From Longivirga sp036510975 (GTDB lineage Bacteria > Actinomycetota > Actinomycetes > S36-B12 > CAIYMF01): DNA of 64,000 nucleotides. A program made the translations under genes and the position numbers. The DNA lies in NCBI GenBank assembly GCA_036510975.1, contig DATCCY010000057.1:1-64000 (forward strand), read 5' to 3'. Numbering within the stretch: position 1 is the first letter of the stretch; each line of letters begins with the position of its first letter. The notes beneath the pieces are model-generated. The model saw only the letters and a program-made list of their open reading frames with translations, was not told where the DNA came from and did no database searches. This document shows, piece after piece, positions 54,630-61,993 of this stretch.

Positions 54630-55430
54630 TCAGCTCGCGCGGGGCTTCAGGTCGTAGTCGAAGGCGACCGTGCCGCCGTCGACGATGATCGTGCCTCCGT
54701 CGACCACGAGCGCCGCACCGGTGACGTACGACGACTCCGCGCCCGCCAGCCACTCGATGGCCGTCGCCACCTCCAGCGGGTCCGCTGCGCGGCGCATCGG
54801 CACCAGCCCGGTCGCTGCGGCGTAGGCCTCCTCGACGCCGAGGCCGAACGGCTGGCCGAACTCGGCCATCTCGCCGTCGGCCATCTCGGTGCGCACCCAG
54901 CCGGGGCAGATCACGTTGGCGCGCAGGCCCTCCGGCCCGAAGTCGCGCGCGATGCCCTGCACGAGGCTGATGAGACCCGCCTTGCTCACGGAGTACGCCG
55001 CGGCCCCCGTCGAGCTGCGCAGGGCCGCGATCGAGCTCACGCCCACGAACGTGCCGCTCGCTGCGACCAGGTGCGGCACGGCGGCGCGGGCGAGCAGGTA
55101 CACCGACGTGAGGTTCGTGCGCAGCACGGCATCCCAGTCGTCCGGCTCGGTGTCGACGACGCTGCCCACCGCCATCACGCCGGCGTTGGCCACCACGGAG
55201 TCCAGGCGCCCGAGCTCGGCGACGACGGAGACGACGAGCTCCTCGACGGCGCCGGGCGCGGTGACGTCGACGACCCGCACCACGGCGCCCGTGCGCGCCG
55301 CGACAGCTTCCAGAGGCTCACGTCGCCGGCCGCAGACCACGACCTGCCAGCCTCGTCGCGCGGCGACCTCCGCTGTGGCAGCACCGATCCCCGAGCCGGC
55401 CCCGGTCACGAGCATCACGGGCTGGTCCAC
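54630..55430 (-). CDS. Short-chain dehydrogenase/reductase
   Basis: The 266-residue classical SDR has the cofactor motif TGAGSGIG, NAGVM, the catalytic Ser in GVSSIAALRSS and Y-x-x-x-K as YSVSK, with ICPGWVRTEM after it. An Arg-rich stretch after beta-2 (GRRREP) suggests NADP preference. GTG 55430 has an AAGGAG site at a good distance. It lies 51 bp upstream of the LLM oxidoreductase gene and probably oxidises or reduces a hydroxyl group in the same pathway. Confidence 0.88.
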   Translation of the reverse strand: MDQPVMLVTGAGSGIGAATAEVAARRGWQVVVCGRRREPLEAVAARTGAVVRVVDVTAPGAVEELVVSVVAELGRLDSVVANAGVMAVGSVVDTEPDDWDAVLRTNLTSVYLLARAAVPHLVAASGTFVGVSSIAALRSSTGAAAYSVSKAGLISLVQGIARDFGPEGLRANVICPGWVRTEMADGEMAEFGQPFGLGVEEAYAAATGLVPMRRAADPLEVATAIEWLAGAESSYVTGAALVVDGGTIIVDGGTVAFDYDLKPRAS

Positions 55431-55520
55431 TGTGGCTCCTTCGTCGTCGGCGGTCGCAATAGCCGGATCGCGTCGCGGAGAGCGCGTTCGAGCGATCACC
55501 CCCGTGTGGGTGGACGCCGT

Positions 55521-56747
55521 TCAGGTGGGCGTGGGGTGTCCGACCTTGTCGCGGTAGGAGTTCACGACGCGGAGCATGCCGACGCCCACCACACCCACGA
55601 GCTCCGCACCGCGGTGGTAGCCGACGACGCACTCGTCGTGCAGGTCGCCCTCGAGCAGGCGGATGCCGTCCGGGTCGGCCAGACCCGGCATGCCGTAGGA
55701 CTGCAGCCGGATGTCGAACTGGTCGCTCCAGAACGAGGGCAGCGGCTCCCACGAAACGGCCACGACGTCGTCGTAGCCCTCTCCGGCGAGGTACGCCGAC
55801 AGCACGGCACCGGCACGGCGTCCGGTGTCGGTCGGGATGCTCCAGTGCTCGACGCGCAGCGCGCGCTCGTCGAAGCGGAGGTTGGGGAACCGGGCGATGT
55901 CCCCGACGACGGCGACGCCGTCGAGCGCGCCGGACTCGCTCACCGGGCGCAGCGCGGTGTCGGCGAGCACGCCGTCGGCGAGGTCGAGGCCGTTGCCCTC
56001 GAGCCACTCGACGTTGCAGCGCGACCCGAGCGCCTCGAGCACCACATCGGTCCCGAGCCGGGTGCCGTCGGTGAGGACGACGTCGGTGACGTGGTGGTCG
56101 CCGACGAACTCCGCGACGCCGACGCCGAGGTGGAACACGACGCCGTGCGCCTCGTGGCGGCGCTGCAGCTCGGCGGCGAGCTCGGGGCCGAGCGGGCGGA
56201 CCATCGGGAACGGGTCGATCGCGACGCAGTGCACCTCGCAGCCGAGCTTCACCGCGGTAGCGGCGACCTCGCAGCCGATGAACCCGGCGCCGAGGACCAC
56301 GACCTTCGCGTCAGGCACCAGCGCCGCACGCAGGCCGATCGCGTCGTCGAGGGTGCGGATGACGTGACGACGGCCCGCGGCGGTCTGCGGCGGTCCGGGG
56401 ATCTGCAGGCGACGCGCGCTCACACCGGTCGCGGCCACGAGCGCGTCGTACCCCACGACCTCGCCGTCGTCGAGGTGGACGAGCCGCTGCTCGAGGTCGA
56501 CGCGGCGCGCGGACACGCCGTGGCGCCAGTCGACGTCGGAGGCGTTGCTGCGCACCCGGAAGACGAGCTTGTCGTGGCTCAGGTCGCCGTGCAGCGCCTC
56601 CTTGGACAGCGGAGGACGGTTGTACGGCGCCCAGCTCTCGTCGCCCACGACGAGGATCTCGCCGGTGAATCCGTGGGCGCGCAGGCCCTCGGCCGAGCGC
56701 AGCCCGGCCATGCCCGCACCGACGACGAGGACGCGCTGGGCACCCAT
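55521..56747 (-). CDS. Ferredoxin reductase, FAD/NAD-dependent
   Basis: The 408-residue flavoprotein has FAD motif VVGAGMAGLRSAEGLR at the N terminus, ESWAPYNRPPLSKEAL, the NAD motif VVLGAGFIGCEVAATAV and the second FAD motif GVAVVGDIARFPN. This matches rhodocoxin- and putidaredoxin-reductase-type enzymes of oxygenase systems. It passes electrons from NAD(P)H to the ferredoxin encoded 3 bp upstream, which would then feed the P450 at 61994 or another oxygenase. Confidence 0.92.
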   Translation of the reverse strand: MGAQRVLVVGAGMAGLRSAEGLRAHGFTGEILVVGDESWAPYNRPPLSKEALHGDLSHDKLVFRVRSNASDVDWRHGVSARRVDLEQRLVHLDDGEVVGYDALVAATGVSARRLQIPGPPQTAAGRRHVIRTLDDAIGLRAALVPDAKVVVLGAGFIGCEVAATAVKLGCEVHCVAIDPFPMVRPLGPELAAELQRRHEAHGVVFHLGVGVAEFVGDHHVTDVVLTDGTRLGTDVVLEALGSRCNVEWLEGNGLDLADGVLADTALRPVSESGALDGVAVVGDIARFPNLRFDERALRVEHWSIPTDTGRRAGAVLSAYLAGEGYDDVVAVSWEPLPSFWSDQFDIRLQSYGMPGLADPDGIRLLEGDLHDECVVGYHRGAELVGVVGVGMLRVVNSYRDKVGHPTPT

Positions 56748-56750
56748 GCC

Positions 56751-56948
56751 CTATCCCTGCAGGGTGATGGCCTGGACCGGGCAGACGTCCGCCGCGTCCT
56801 CGACCTTGTTGCGCAGCGACTCGTCGGGCTCCTCGACCAGGACGTGCATGCGCCCGTCGGCACCGATCTCGAAGACCTCGGGCGCGGCGAACGCGCACTG
56901 CCCGTGGTCCTGGCACAGGTCCCAGTCGACGACGACCTTGAGGCTCAT
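56751..56948 (-). CDS. P450-type small ferredoxin
   Basis: The 65-residue protein is a single-cluster ferredoxin of the actinobacterial P450 partner class. WDLCQDHGQCAFAAPEVF and the later CPVQAI supply three cysteines, with His in the position often taken by the fourth, typical of a 3Fe-4S cluster. It is translated just before its reductase. The only P450 in view lies in the same locus at 61994. Confidence 0.93.
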   Translation of the reverse strand: MSLKVVVDWDLCQDHGQCAFAAPEVFEIGADGRMHVLVEEPDESLRNKVEDAADVCPVQAITLQG

Positions 56949-56960
56949 GCGGTTGCTCCT

Positions 56961-57074
56961 GCTCGGGTTGGACGGTCACGGGAGATGACCCTCGCCTGAC
57001 GGCTCAGGCTCATTCCCGCTCGGGTGGGACGGTCGCGGGAGATGACCCTCGCCTGACGGCTCAGGCTCATTCCC
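56961..57074. repeat. 57-bp tandem duplication at the 3' end of the FAH gene
   Basis: Units at 56961-57017 and 57018-57074 are nearly identical, with about three differences. The second unit covers the stop codon and last codons of the FAH-family gene. Each unit contains the hairpin CCTGA-CGGC-TCAGG. The 57-bp length is a multiple of three. It fills the space between the FAH and ferredoxin genes. Confidence 0.85.
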
Positions 57075-57945
57075 GCTCGATGACGGTGGAGGGGTAGAGG
57101 TCCTTCGAGGGCGTGCGGATGCCGCGGAACTCCCAGTCCCCGCCGAGGGCGGTCGAGACGACCTCCTCGCTCTCGGTGGGCTGGGCGCCGACGTCGGTGC
57201 GGATCGCCGTCGGGCCGACGACGATGTGGTTGGTGAGACGGCCGAGCCCCTCGACCTCGACCTCCACGACGTCACCGGGCTGCACGGGGCGGGAGTGCGC
57301 CGGGGTGCCGGAGAAGAGCAGGTCGCCCGGGGAGAGCGTGATCGTGCGCGCGATGTCGGCGACGAGGTAGTGCATGTCCCACTCCATGCCGTCCGTGGTG
57401 TCCTCCTGCGCCACCTCCCCGTTGACCAGAGTCCGGATCGTCTTGTGCCGGAAGTCCCAGTCGGTCACGAGCCCCGGGCCGACCGGCGCGAGCGTGTCGC
57501 TGCCCTTGACCCGCAGCATGGATCCGGCGTCGGTGTCGCGGAAGTCGTGCAGGCCGTAGTCGTTGCCGACGGTGTAGCCGGCGATGTAGTCGCCGGCCGC
57601 CGCCGGCGAGACGTTGCGGCACGTCCGCCCGATCACGATCACGATCTCGCCCTCGTAGTTGAGCCACTTGCAGCCCTGCGGGCGCACGACCGCGCCCTGG
57701 TGGCTGTTGAGCGCGGTGACCGGCTTGTGGAAGTAGGTCGGGGCCGCGGGCAGCCGCGTCATGAACTCCTGCGTGCGACTGTCGTAGTTGAGGTGCACGG
57801 CGATGATCTTCGACGGCTCCGACGGCGGCAGGTGCTGCGCCTCCTCGACGCCGACCTCGCGACCGTCGGCCGCGAGGAGGGTGTCCCCATGGCGCAGCAC
57901 CTGCACGGCGGACCCGTCGAGCAGGATGCGGCGGTACTCGGGCAC
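57067..57945 (-). CDS. Fumarylacetoacetate hydrolase family protein
   Basis: The 292-residue protein contains the FAH core: KPVTALNSHQGAVVRPQGCKWLNYEGEIVIVIGRTCRNV with metal-ligand acidic residues, GYTVGNDYGLHDFRD and the C-terminal LLFSGTPAHSRPVQPGDVVEVEVEGLGRL. In meta-cleavage pathways such enzymes act as hydratases, isomerases or decarboxylases (HpaG/HpaH type). It starts at GTG 57945, 31 bp after the dioxygenase gene. The last codons lie in a 57-bp tandem duplication. Confidence 0.9.
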   Translation of the reverse strand: MPEYRRILLDGSAVQVLRHGDTLLAADGREVGVEEAQHLPPSEPSKIIAVHLNYDSRTQEFMTRLPAAPTYFHKPVTALNSHQGAVVRPQGCKWLNYEGEIVIVIGRTCRNVSPAAAGDYIAGYTVGNDYGLHDFRDTDAGSMLRVKGSDTLAPVGPGLVTDWDFRHKTIRTLVNGEVAQEDTTDGMEWDMHYLVADIARTITLSPGDLLFSGTPAHSRPVQPGDVVEVEVEGLGRLTNHIVVGPTAIRTDVGAQPTESEEVVSTALGGDWEFRGIRTPSKDLYPSTVIERE

Positions 57946-57976
57946 GGTGGCTCCAGGGGTCGACGGAGGGTGGGGG

Positions 57977-58870
57977 TCAGGCGGGACGGGGCGCGGTCCA
58001 GCCGCCCTCGGGACGATCGAACCACACGTGCACCTGGCTGGTGCCGACCGAGTTCTCGTAGTCGCCGTACCGCACGCCGGGCGCCGAGAAGTCGTTCTCG
58101 CCCAAGGCCGCGGCCATCATGAGGTAGTGGGCGAACATGCCCTCGGGGCGCACCGTGAGGAACTCCGGCATCGTCTCGAGCACCCGGTCGTGCCGGCCCT
58201 CGACGAACCAGCCGAGCCGCTCGTGGTCCATGTCGCGCGCCTTCTGGCTGAAGATGTGCGAGGGGTCGCTCGCCTCGTGCTTGCGCATCTCCTTGAGCTT
58301 GTAGAACGTGTGCGACAGCGAGCCGGTGGCGATGACGATCACCTTGCGGTCGGTCTTCGCGACCGCCGCGCCGATGGCCCGGCCGACGCGGAGGAAGTCG
58401 TCGGTCTCGCCGGTCTGGCACACCGACATCGAGATCCACTGCTTGTCCAGGCCCTTGCCCAGGTAGGACCACAGGTTCACCGACGGGTAGTAGAGCGGGA
58501 GGTAGGGATCGTCGATCGGCGTGATCCAGGTGCCCTCGGCCTCGCCCTCGGCGGCGATGGCCAGCGCCAGCTCAGGATCGCCGCGCCACTCGTAGGGGAT
58601 GCGGCACATGCCCCGCGGCAGCTCCTCGGCGGTGAAGAGGCCGGCGCGCAACGGCTGCGAGGTGATGATGAACTCGATCGTGGTGAACCAGTGGGAGTCC
58701 AGGACGATCACGGTGTCGTAGTCGAGCTGCTCGAACTTCTCCGCACGGATGCGGTGCAACGCAGGGACGAGCGAGATCTCCTTGCCCTCGTTGAGCTCTC
58801 GGCGGGTCGCCTCCGGGAGCATGATGGTGGGCACGTGCGAGAGCAGGCCCGCTCCGACTACCTCACCCAT
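57977..58870 (-). CDS. LigB-type extradiol ring-cleavage dioxygenase (HpaD/HpcB-like)
   Basis: The 297-residue protein resembles class III homoprotocatechuate 2,3-dioxygenases. LLSHVPTIM and VLDSHWFTT supply candidate iron-ligand His residues, and IATGSLSHTFYKL and the C-terminal SVGTSQVHVWF match HpcB segments. It would open a catechol ring next to its hydroxyls, giving a semialdehyde for the aldehyde dehydrogenase encoded immediately upstream. ATG 58870 has a GGAG site 7 bp before it; ATG 58882 is an alternative. Confidence 0.88.
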   Translation of the reverse strand: MGEVVGAGLLSHVPTIMLPEATRRELNEGKEISLVPALHRIRAEKFEQLDYDTVIVLDSHWFTTIEFIITSQPLRAGLFTAEELPRGMCRIPYEWRGDPELALAIAAEGEAEGTWITPIDDPYLPLYYPSVNLWSYLGKGLDKQWISMSVCQTGETDDFLRVGRAIGAAVAKTDRKVIVIATGSLSHTFYKLKEMRKHEASDPSHIFSQKARDMDHERLGWFVEGRHDRVLETMPEFLTVRPEGMFAHYLMMAAALGENDFSAPGVRYGDYENSVGTSQVHVWFDRPEGGWTAPRPA

Positions 58871-58872
58871 GG

Positions 58873-60342
58873 TCAGCTCCATCCCTTCGGGGCGAACACC
58901 GAGTTCTTCACGTCGCAGTAGAAGTCGAACGACCAGGTGCCGCCCTCGCGGCCGATGCCCGACCTGCCGCTGCCGCCGAACGGGGCGGACAGGTCGCGCA
59001 CGAAGAAGCAGTTGATCCACACGGTGCCGGCCCGCAGCCGCGACGAGACCCGCTCGGCACGCTCGCGGTCCCCCGTGACGAGGGTCGCGGCGAGGCCGAA
59101 GTCCGTGTCGTTCGCCATGACCACGCCGTCGGCCTCGGTCGAGAACCGCTGCAGTGTCAGCACGGGTCCGAACACCTCGTCGCAGGTGATCTCCATCGTG
59201 CGGTCCACGCCCTCGAACACCGTGGGCCGGTAGTAGAAGCCTCCGGTGGCGTTGTTGAGCTCGTCGTTCGGACCGCCGCCGAGGATCGCCTGCGCGCCGT
59301 CCGCGATCGCCCGCTTGACAAAGCCGTCGACCCGCTCGAAGTGCGTGCGGCTCACGAGCGGGCCGATGTCGGTGGCCTCGTCGCGCGAGTCGCCCTGCGT
59401 CACTCGCGCCGCCCGCTCCAGGAAGCGTGCGCGGAACTCGTCGTAGATGCCGTCCTGGACGAGCAGGCGGACGGCTGCGAGGCAGACCTGGCCGGAGTTG
59501 TCGAACTGCTCGACGGCGAGTTCCACGGCGAGGTCGAGGTCGGCGTCGTCGAAGACGAGGAGCGGGGACTTCCCGCCGAGCTCGAAGCTCACCGGCGTCA
59601 CGTTGCGGGCAGCCGACTCGCCGATCCGCACCGAGGTCGGCACGGACCCGGTGAAACAGATACGCCGCACGTCCGGGTGCGCGACGAGCGGCGCGCCCGC
59701 CTCGGTGCCGAGACCCTGAACGACGTTGAGGACGCCATCCGGAAGCCCGGCGTCGTGGGCGATGTCGGCGAGCAGCGACGCCGTGAGCGGCGCCCACTCC
59801 GGCGGCTTCGCGACGACCGTGTTGCCCGCGGCCAGCGCGGGGCCGATGCGCCAGGTCGCGAGCATGAGCGGGGCGTTCCACGGCGTGACGATCGCGGTGA
59901 CCCCCGCGGGGTCCCAGCTGACGTGGTTGCGGTGACCGCGGGTCTCGAAGTCGGGGTGGCCGAGCTCGAGGAGGTGGTCGGCGAAGAAGCGGAAGTTCAT
60001 CGCGACGCGCGGCATGACGCCGCGACGGTGCGAGCGCAGGAGCGAGCCGTTGTCGCGCGTCTCGACCTGCGCGAGATCCTCGAGCCGGGCCTCCACGCCG
60101 TCGGCGACGCGGTTCAGGATCGCCGCGCGCTCCGCCGGCGGCGTCTGCGACCAGCCGGCGAACGCCTGTGTCGCGGCTGCCACCGCAGCGTCGACCTCGG
60201 CCTGCCCGCCGCGACTGACGTGCGCGATCACGGTGCCGTCGAGCGGCGAGACGTCCTCGAAGGTCGTGGCGCTCTCGACGCGCCGACCGCCGATCCAGTG
60301 CCGGGTGTCGACCTCGACGCCCGCGACGACTGCAGTGGTCAC
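58873..60342 (-). CDS. Semialdehyde dehydrogenase (ALDH, HpaE-like)
   Basis: The 489-residue aldehyde dehydrogenase has TPWNAPLMLATWRIGPALAAGN, the cofactor-domain FTGSVPTSVRIGE, the catalytic Glu in VSFELGGKSP and the catalytic Cys in FDNSGQVCLAAVRLLV. It best fits 5-carboxymethyl-2-hydroxymuconate semialdehyde or 2-hydroxymuconate semialdehyde dehydrogenases, oxidising the ring-cleavage product. GTG 60342 has a GGAGGG site. It leads the leftward catabolic operon, with an operator palindrome at 60408-60423. Confidence 0.92.
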   Translation of the reverse strand: MTTAVVAGVEVDTRHWIGGRRVESATTFEDVSPLDGTVIAHVSRGGQAEVDAAVAAATQAFAGWSQTPPAERAAILNRVADGVEARLEDLAQVETRDNGSLLRSHRRGVMPRVAMNFRFFADHLLELGHPDFETRGHRNHVSWDPAGVTAIVTPWNAPLMLATWRIGPALAAGNTVVAKPPEWAPLTASLLADIAHDAGLPDGVLNVVQGLGTEAGAPLVAHPDVRRICFTGSVPTSVRIGESAARNVTPVSFELGGKSPLLVFDDADLDLAVELAVEQFDNSGQVCLAAVRLLVQDGIYDEFRARFLERAARVTQGDSRDEATDIGPLVSRTHFERVDGFVKRAIADGAQAILGGGPNDELNNATGGFYYRPTVFEGVDRTMEITCDEVFGPVLTLQRFSTEADGVVMANDTDFGLAATLVTGDRERAERVSSRLRAGTVWINCFFVRDLSAPFGGSGRSGIGREGGTWSFDFYCDVKNSVFAPKGWS

Positions 60343-60407
60343 CGTGTCGGCCCTCCGTCCTCGATGAAACGATGGGAACGAGTGACGGGCGGTGCCTCGT
60401 CCGATAT

Positions 60408-60423
60408 CGTTCGGAGCCAAACG
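60408..60423. promoter_or_regulatory. MarR-type operator between ALDH and amidotransferase genes
   Basis: CGTTCGGAGCCAAACG matches the perfect palindrome at 61960-61975 at 14 of 16 positions. It lies in the 109-bp divergent gap, so one bound repressor could silence both the catabolic operon and the amidotransferase gene. Confidence 0.65.
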
Positions 60424-60451
60424 TATTGGCACACCCGGAGGGCGTCAAGAG

Positions 60452-61180
60452 ATGTCGCGGAGCCCGGTCGTCGCTATCCCCGCGCGGTTCTCGTCATCGG
60501 CCTCGGCCCACCGCCATCGCGCCCTGAGCACGGCGCGCGCTCTCTCCGAGCTCGTCCTCGTGGCCGGCGGCGAGCCGGTCACGATCCACCCCTGGGCTCC
60601 GGACGGCGCGGTCACGCCCGACGTGGTCGGCGCCCGGCTGGCCTTCGCCGACGCGGTCCTGCTCCCCGGCGGCGGCGACCTCGACCCCGCGCGCTACGAC
60701 CAGCCCTCCGCGCACGACGAGGTCTACGACGTCGACGCGGAGCAGGACGCGTTCGACCTCGCCGTGGCTCAGTGGGCGATCACCTCCGGAACTCCGCTGC
60801 TGGCCGTCTGCCGCGGGATGCAGGTCGTCAACGTCGCGCTCGGGGGTTCCCTCGAGCAGCACATGGACGCACCGCACCGCCACGTGGTCCACGAGGTCAC
60901 CGTCGAGCCGGGCAACGTGCTCGCCGATGCTGTCGGTGCCTCGGTCCAGGCATCGTGCTACCACCATCAGCGGGTGCTGCGCCTCGGTGCCGGGCTCGTC
61001 GCGGTGGCGTCCGCCCCGGACGGCGGCGTCGAGGCGCTCGTGAAGCCCGACGCGCCGGGATGGTTCCTCGCGGTCCAGTGGCACCCCGAGGACACCTTCG
61101 GGACCGACAGCGACCAGGTCGCCGTCGTACGCGCGCTCCTCGAAGCCGCCCGAACCCGCACGTCACTGGCGGGAGTGTGA
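60452..61180 (+). CDS. Class I glutamine amidotransferase-like hydrolase (PuuD-like)
   Basis: The 242-residue protein belongs to the gamma-glutamyl-GABA hydrolase (peptidase C26) group. LLPGGGDLDPARY, the nucleophile Cys in LAVCRGMQVVN and the His-Glu pair in AVQWHPEDT are present. PuuD-type enzymes remove a gamma-glutamyl group from amine catabolites. Near an APC permease this hints that the imported substrate may be an amine, but no gamma-glutamyl ligase is visible here. The last codons form part of a large terminator palindrome. Confidence 0.87.
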   Translation: MSRSPVVAIPARFSSSASAHRHRALSTARALSELVLVAGGEPVTIHPWAPDGAVTPDVVGARLAFADAVLLPGGGDLDPARYDQPSAHDEVYDVDAEQDAFDLAVAQWAITSGTPLLAVCRGMQVVNVALGGSLEQHMDAPHRHVVHEVTVEPGNVLADAVGASVQASCYHHQRVLRLGAGLVAVASAPDGGVEALVKPDAPGWFLAVQWHPEDTFGTDSDQVAVVRALLEAARTRTSLAGV

Positions 61181-61224
61181 AGCTGGGGCCGTCCAGCATG
61201 ACACTTTCGCCAGTGACGTGCGGG
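61155..61224. terminator. 70-nt palindrome, family 2 element copy B
   Basis: A 17-bp perfect outer arm, CCCGCACGTCACTGGCG (61155-61171), pairs with 61208-61224. AGTGT with ACACT and GCTGG with CCAGC continue the stem across equal-sized internal loops, leaving a 6-nt loop. It overlaps the last nine codons of the amidotransferase gene and ends 2 bp before the convergent marR stop. It shares arms with 53576-53645. Confidence 0.8.
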
Positions 61225-61226
61225 AT

Positions 61227-61847
61227 CTAGTCGGGCTCGACCTGGAGGGCGACCTTGCGCAGGGTGCGCGCCAGGCCGGTCTTCTCGGCCGCGGTGAGGG
61301 TGTCGGTGACGTGGGCCTCCTCCGCGTTGAACTTCGGGAAGAGCACGACCATCAGCTTCTTGCCCTTGGGCGTCAGCGAGACGAGCACGCGACGGGCGTC
61401 GTCGGGGTGCGTACGTCGCTTGAGCAGGCCACGCTTCTCCAGCGTGCCGATGACACCGGTGAGCGTGCCCTTGGAGATGCCGGCCTCGGCCGCGACGTGA
61501 CGGGTCTCGATGTCGCCCCAGATCCAGACCACCCAGAGCACGACCCAGCCGGTCCAGGTGAGGTCGTGCGGTGCGAGCACAGTGCTCTCGAGGCGCTTGC
61601 GCACCGCGTTGGCGGCGCGGTAGATGTTCTGCACCGCGGCCATCGACTCCATGTCGACCGGCATGCCGACGAGCAGGTCCGCGACGGCCTTCTCGGTCTC
61701 CTCGAGCGTGTGGTGACCGTTCGACCTCGCCTCGGCGGTCGTGCGCACGTACTTGCTCAGGGTGCAGGCGCCGTCGTCGCAGGGGCAGTTCTCGGGGATG
61801 CAGACCCCCTCACCGTCCGGTCCGGAGCGGTGCGCGGCGATGGTCAC
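61227..61847 (-). CDS. MarR-family regulator with N-terminal four-cysteine segment
   Basis: The 206-residue protein has a MarR winged helix (about 95-180, GWVVLWVVWIWGDIETRHVAAEAGISKGTLTGVIGTLEKRGLLKR). Ahead of it is an unusual 30-residue start with C16, C21, C23 and C28 (C-x4-C-x-C-x4-C), which could bind zinc or an iron-sulfur cluster or sense oxidation. The usual MarR length is about 150 residues. GTG 61847 is the best start, since it leaves the candidate operator at 61872-61887 upstream; a longer TTG-started form (61931) is possible. It probably represses the catabolic operon, the P450 and itself. Confidence 0.85.
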   Translation of the reverse strand: MTIAAHRSGPDGEGVCIPENCPCDDGACTLSKYVRTTAEARSNGHHTLEETEKAVADLLVGMPVDMESMAAVQNIYRAANAVRKRLESTVLAPHDLTWTGWVVLWVVWIWGDIETRHVAAEAGISKGTLTGVIGTLEKRGLLKRRTHPDDARRVLVSLTPKGKKLMVVLFPKFNAEEAHVTDTLTAAEKTGLARTLRKVALQVEPD

Positions 61848-61871
61848 GGAACCGATGGTAACCGGCCTGCT

Positions 61872-61887
61872 CGTTCGAGGCCGTACG
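61872..61887. promoter_or_regulatory. Weaker copy of the MarR operator upstream of marR
   Basis: CGTTCGAGGCCGTACG agrees with the P450 operator palindrome at 12 of 16 positions and lies 24 bp before the MarR start. It fits autoregulation. Confidence 0.45.
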
Positions 61888-61959
61888 AAGCGCGGGCCCA
61901 CGGAGTAATCCGGGTCACCCTCTTGTGGCAAAGGCTCCGACGGTTCTAGAGTCCATTTC

Positions 61960-61975
61960 CGTTCGGATCCGAACG
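61960..61975. promoter_or_regulatory. Perfect 16-bp operator before the P450 gene
   Basis: CGTTCGGATCCGAACG is a perfect palindrome 18 bp before the P450 start. A possible promoter, TTGTGG (61923-61928) and TAGAGT (61947-61952) with 18-bp spacing, lies just upstream, so binding here would block transcription. It is the best copy of the shared motif in this locus. Confidence 0.75.
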
Positions 61976-61993
61976 AATCACCCGGAGGCCTGC

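Noticed and set aside
53706..56999. Very long plus-strand open frame (1097 codons) across the catabolic operon
   Set aside because: It lies opposite five genes with clear family motifs. Its composition is Val/Arg/Asp/His-rich without domains, the usual mirror frame in high-GC DNA. The same applies to long frames opposite coxL (34681-37527), the form II large subunit (48774-51209) and the region 3139-5028.
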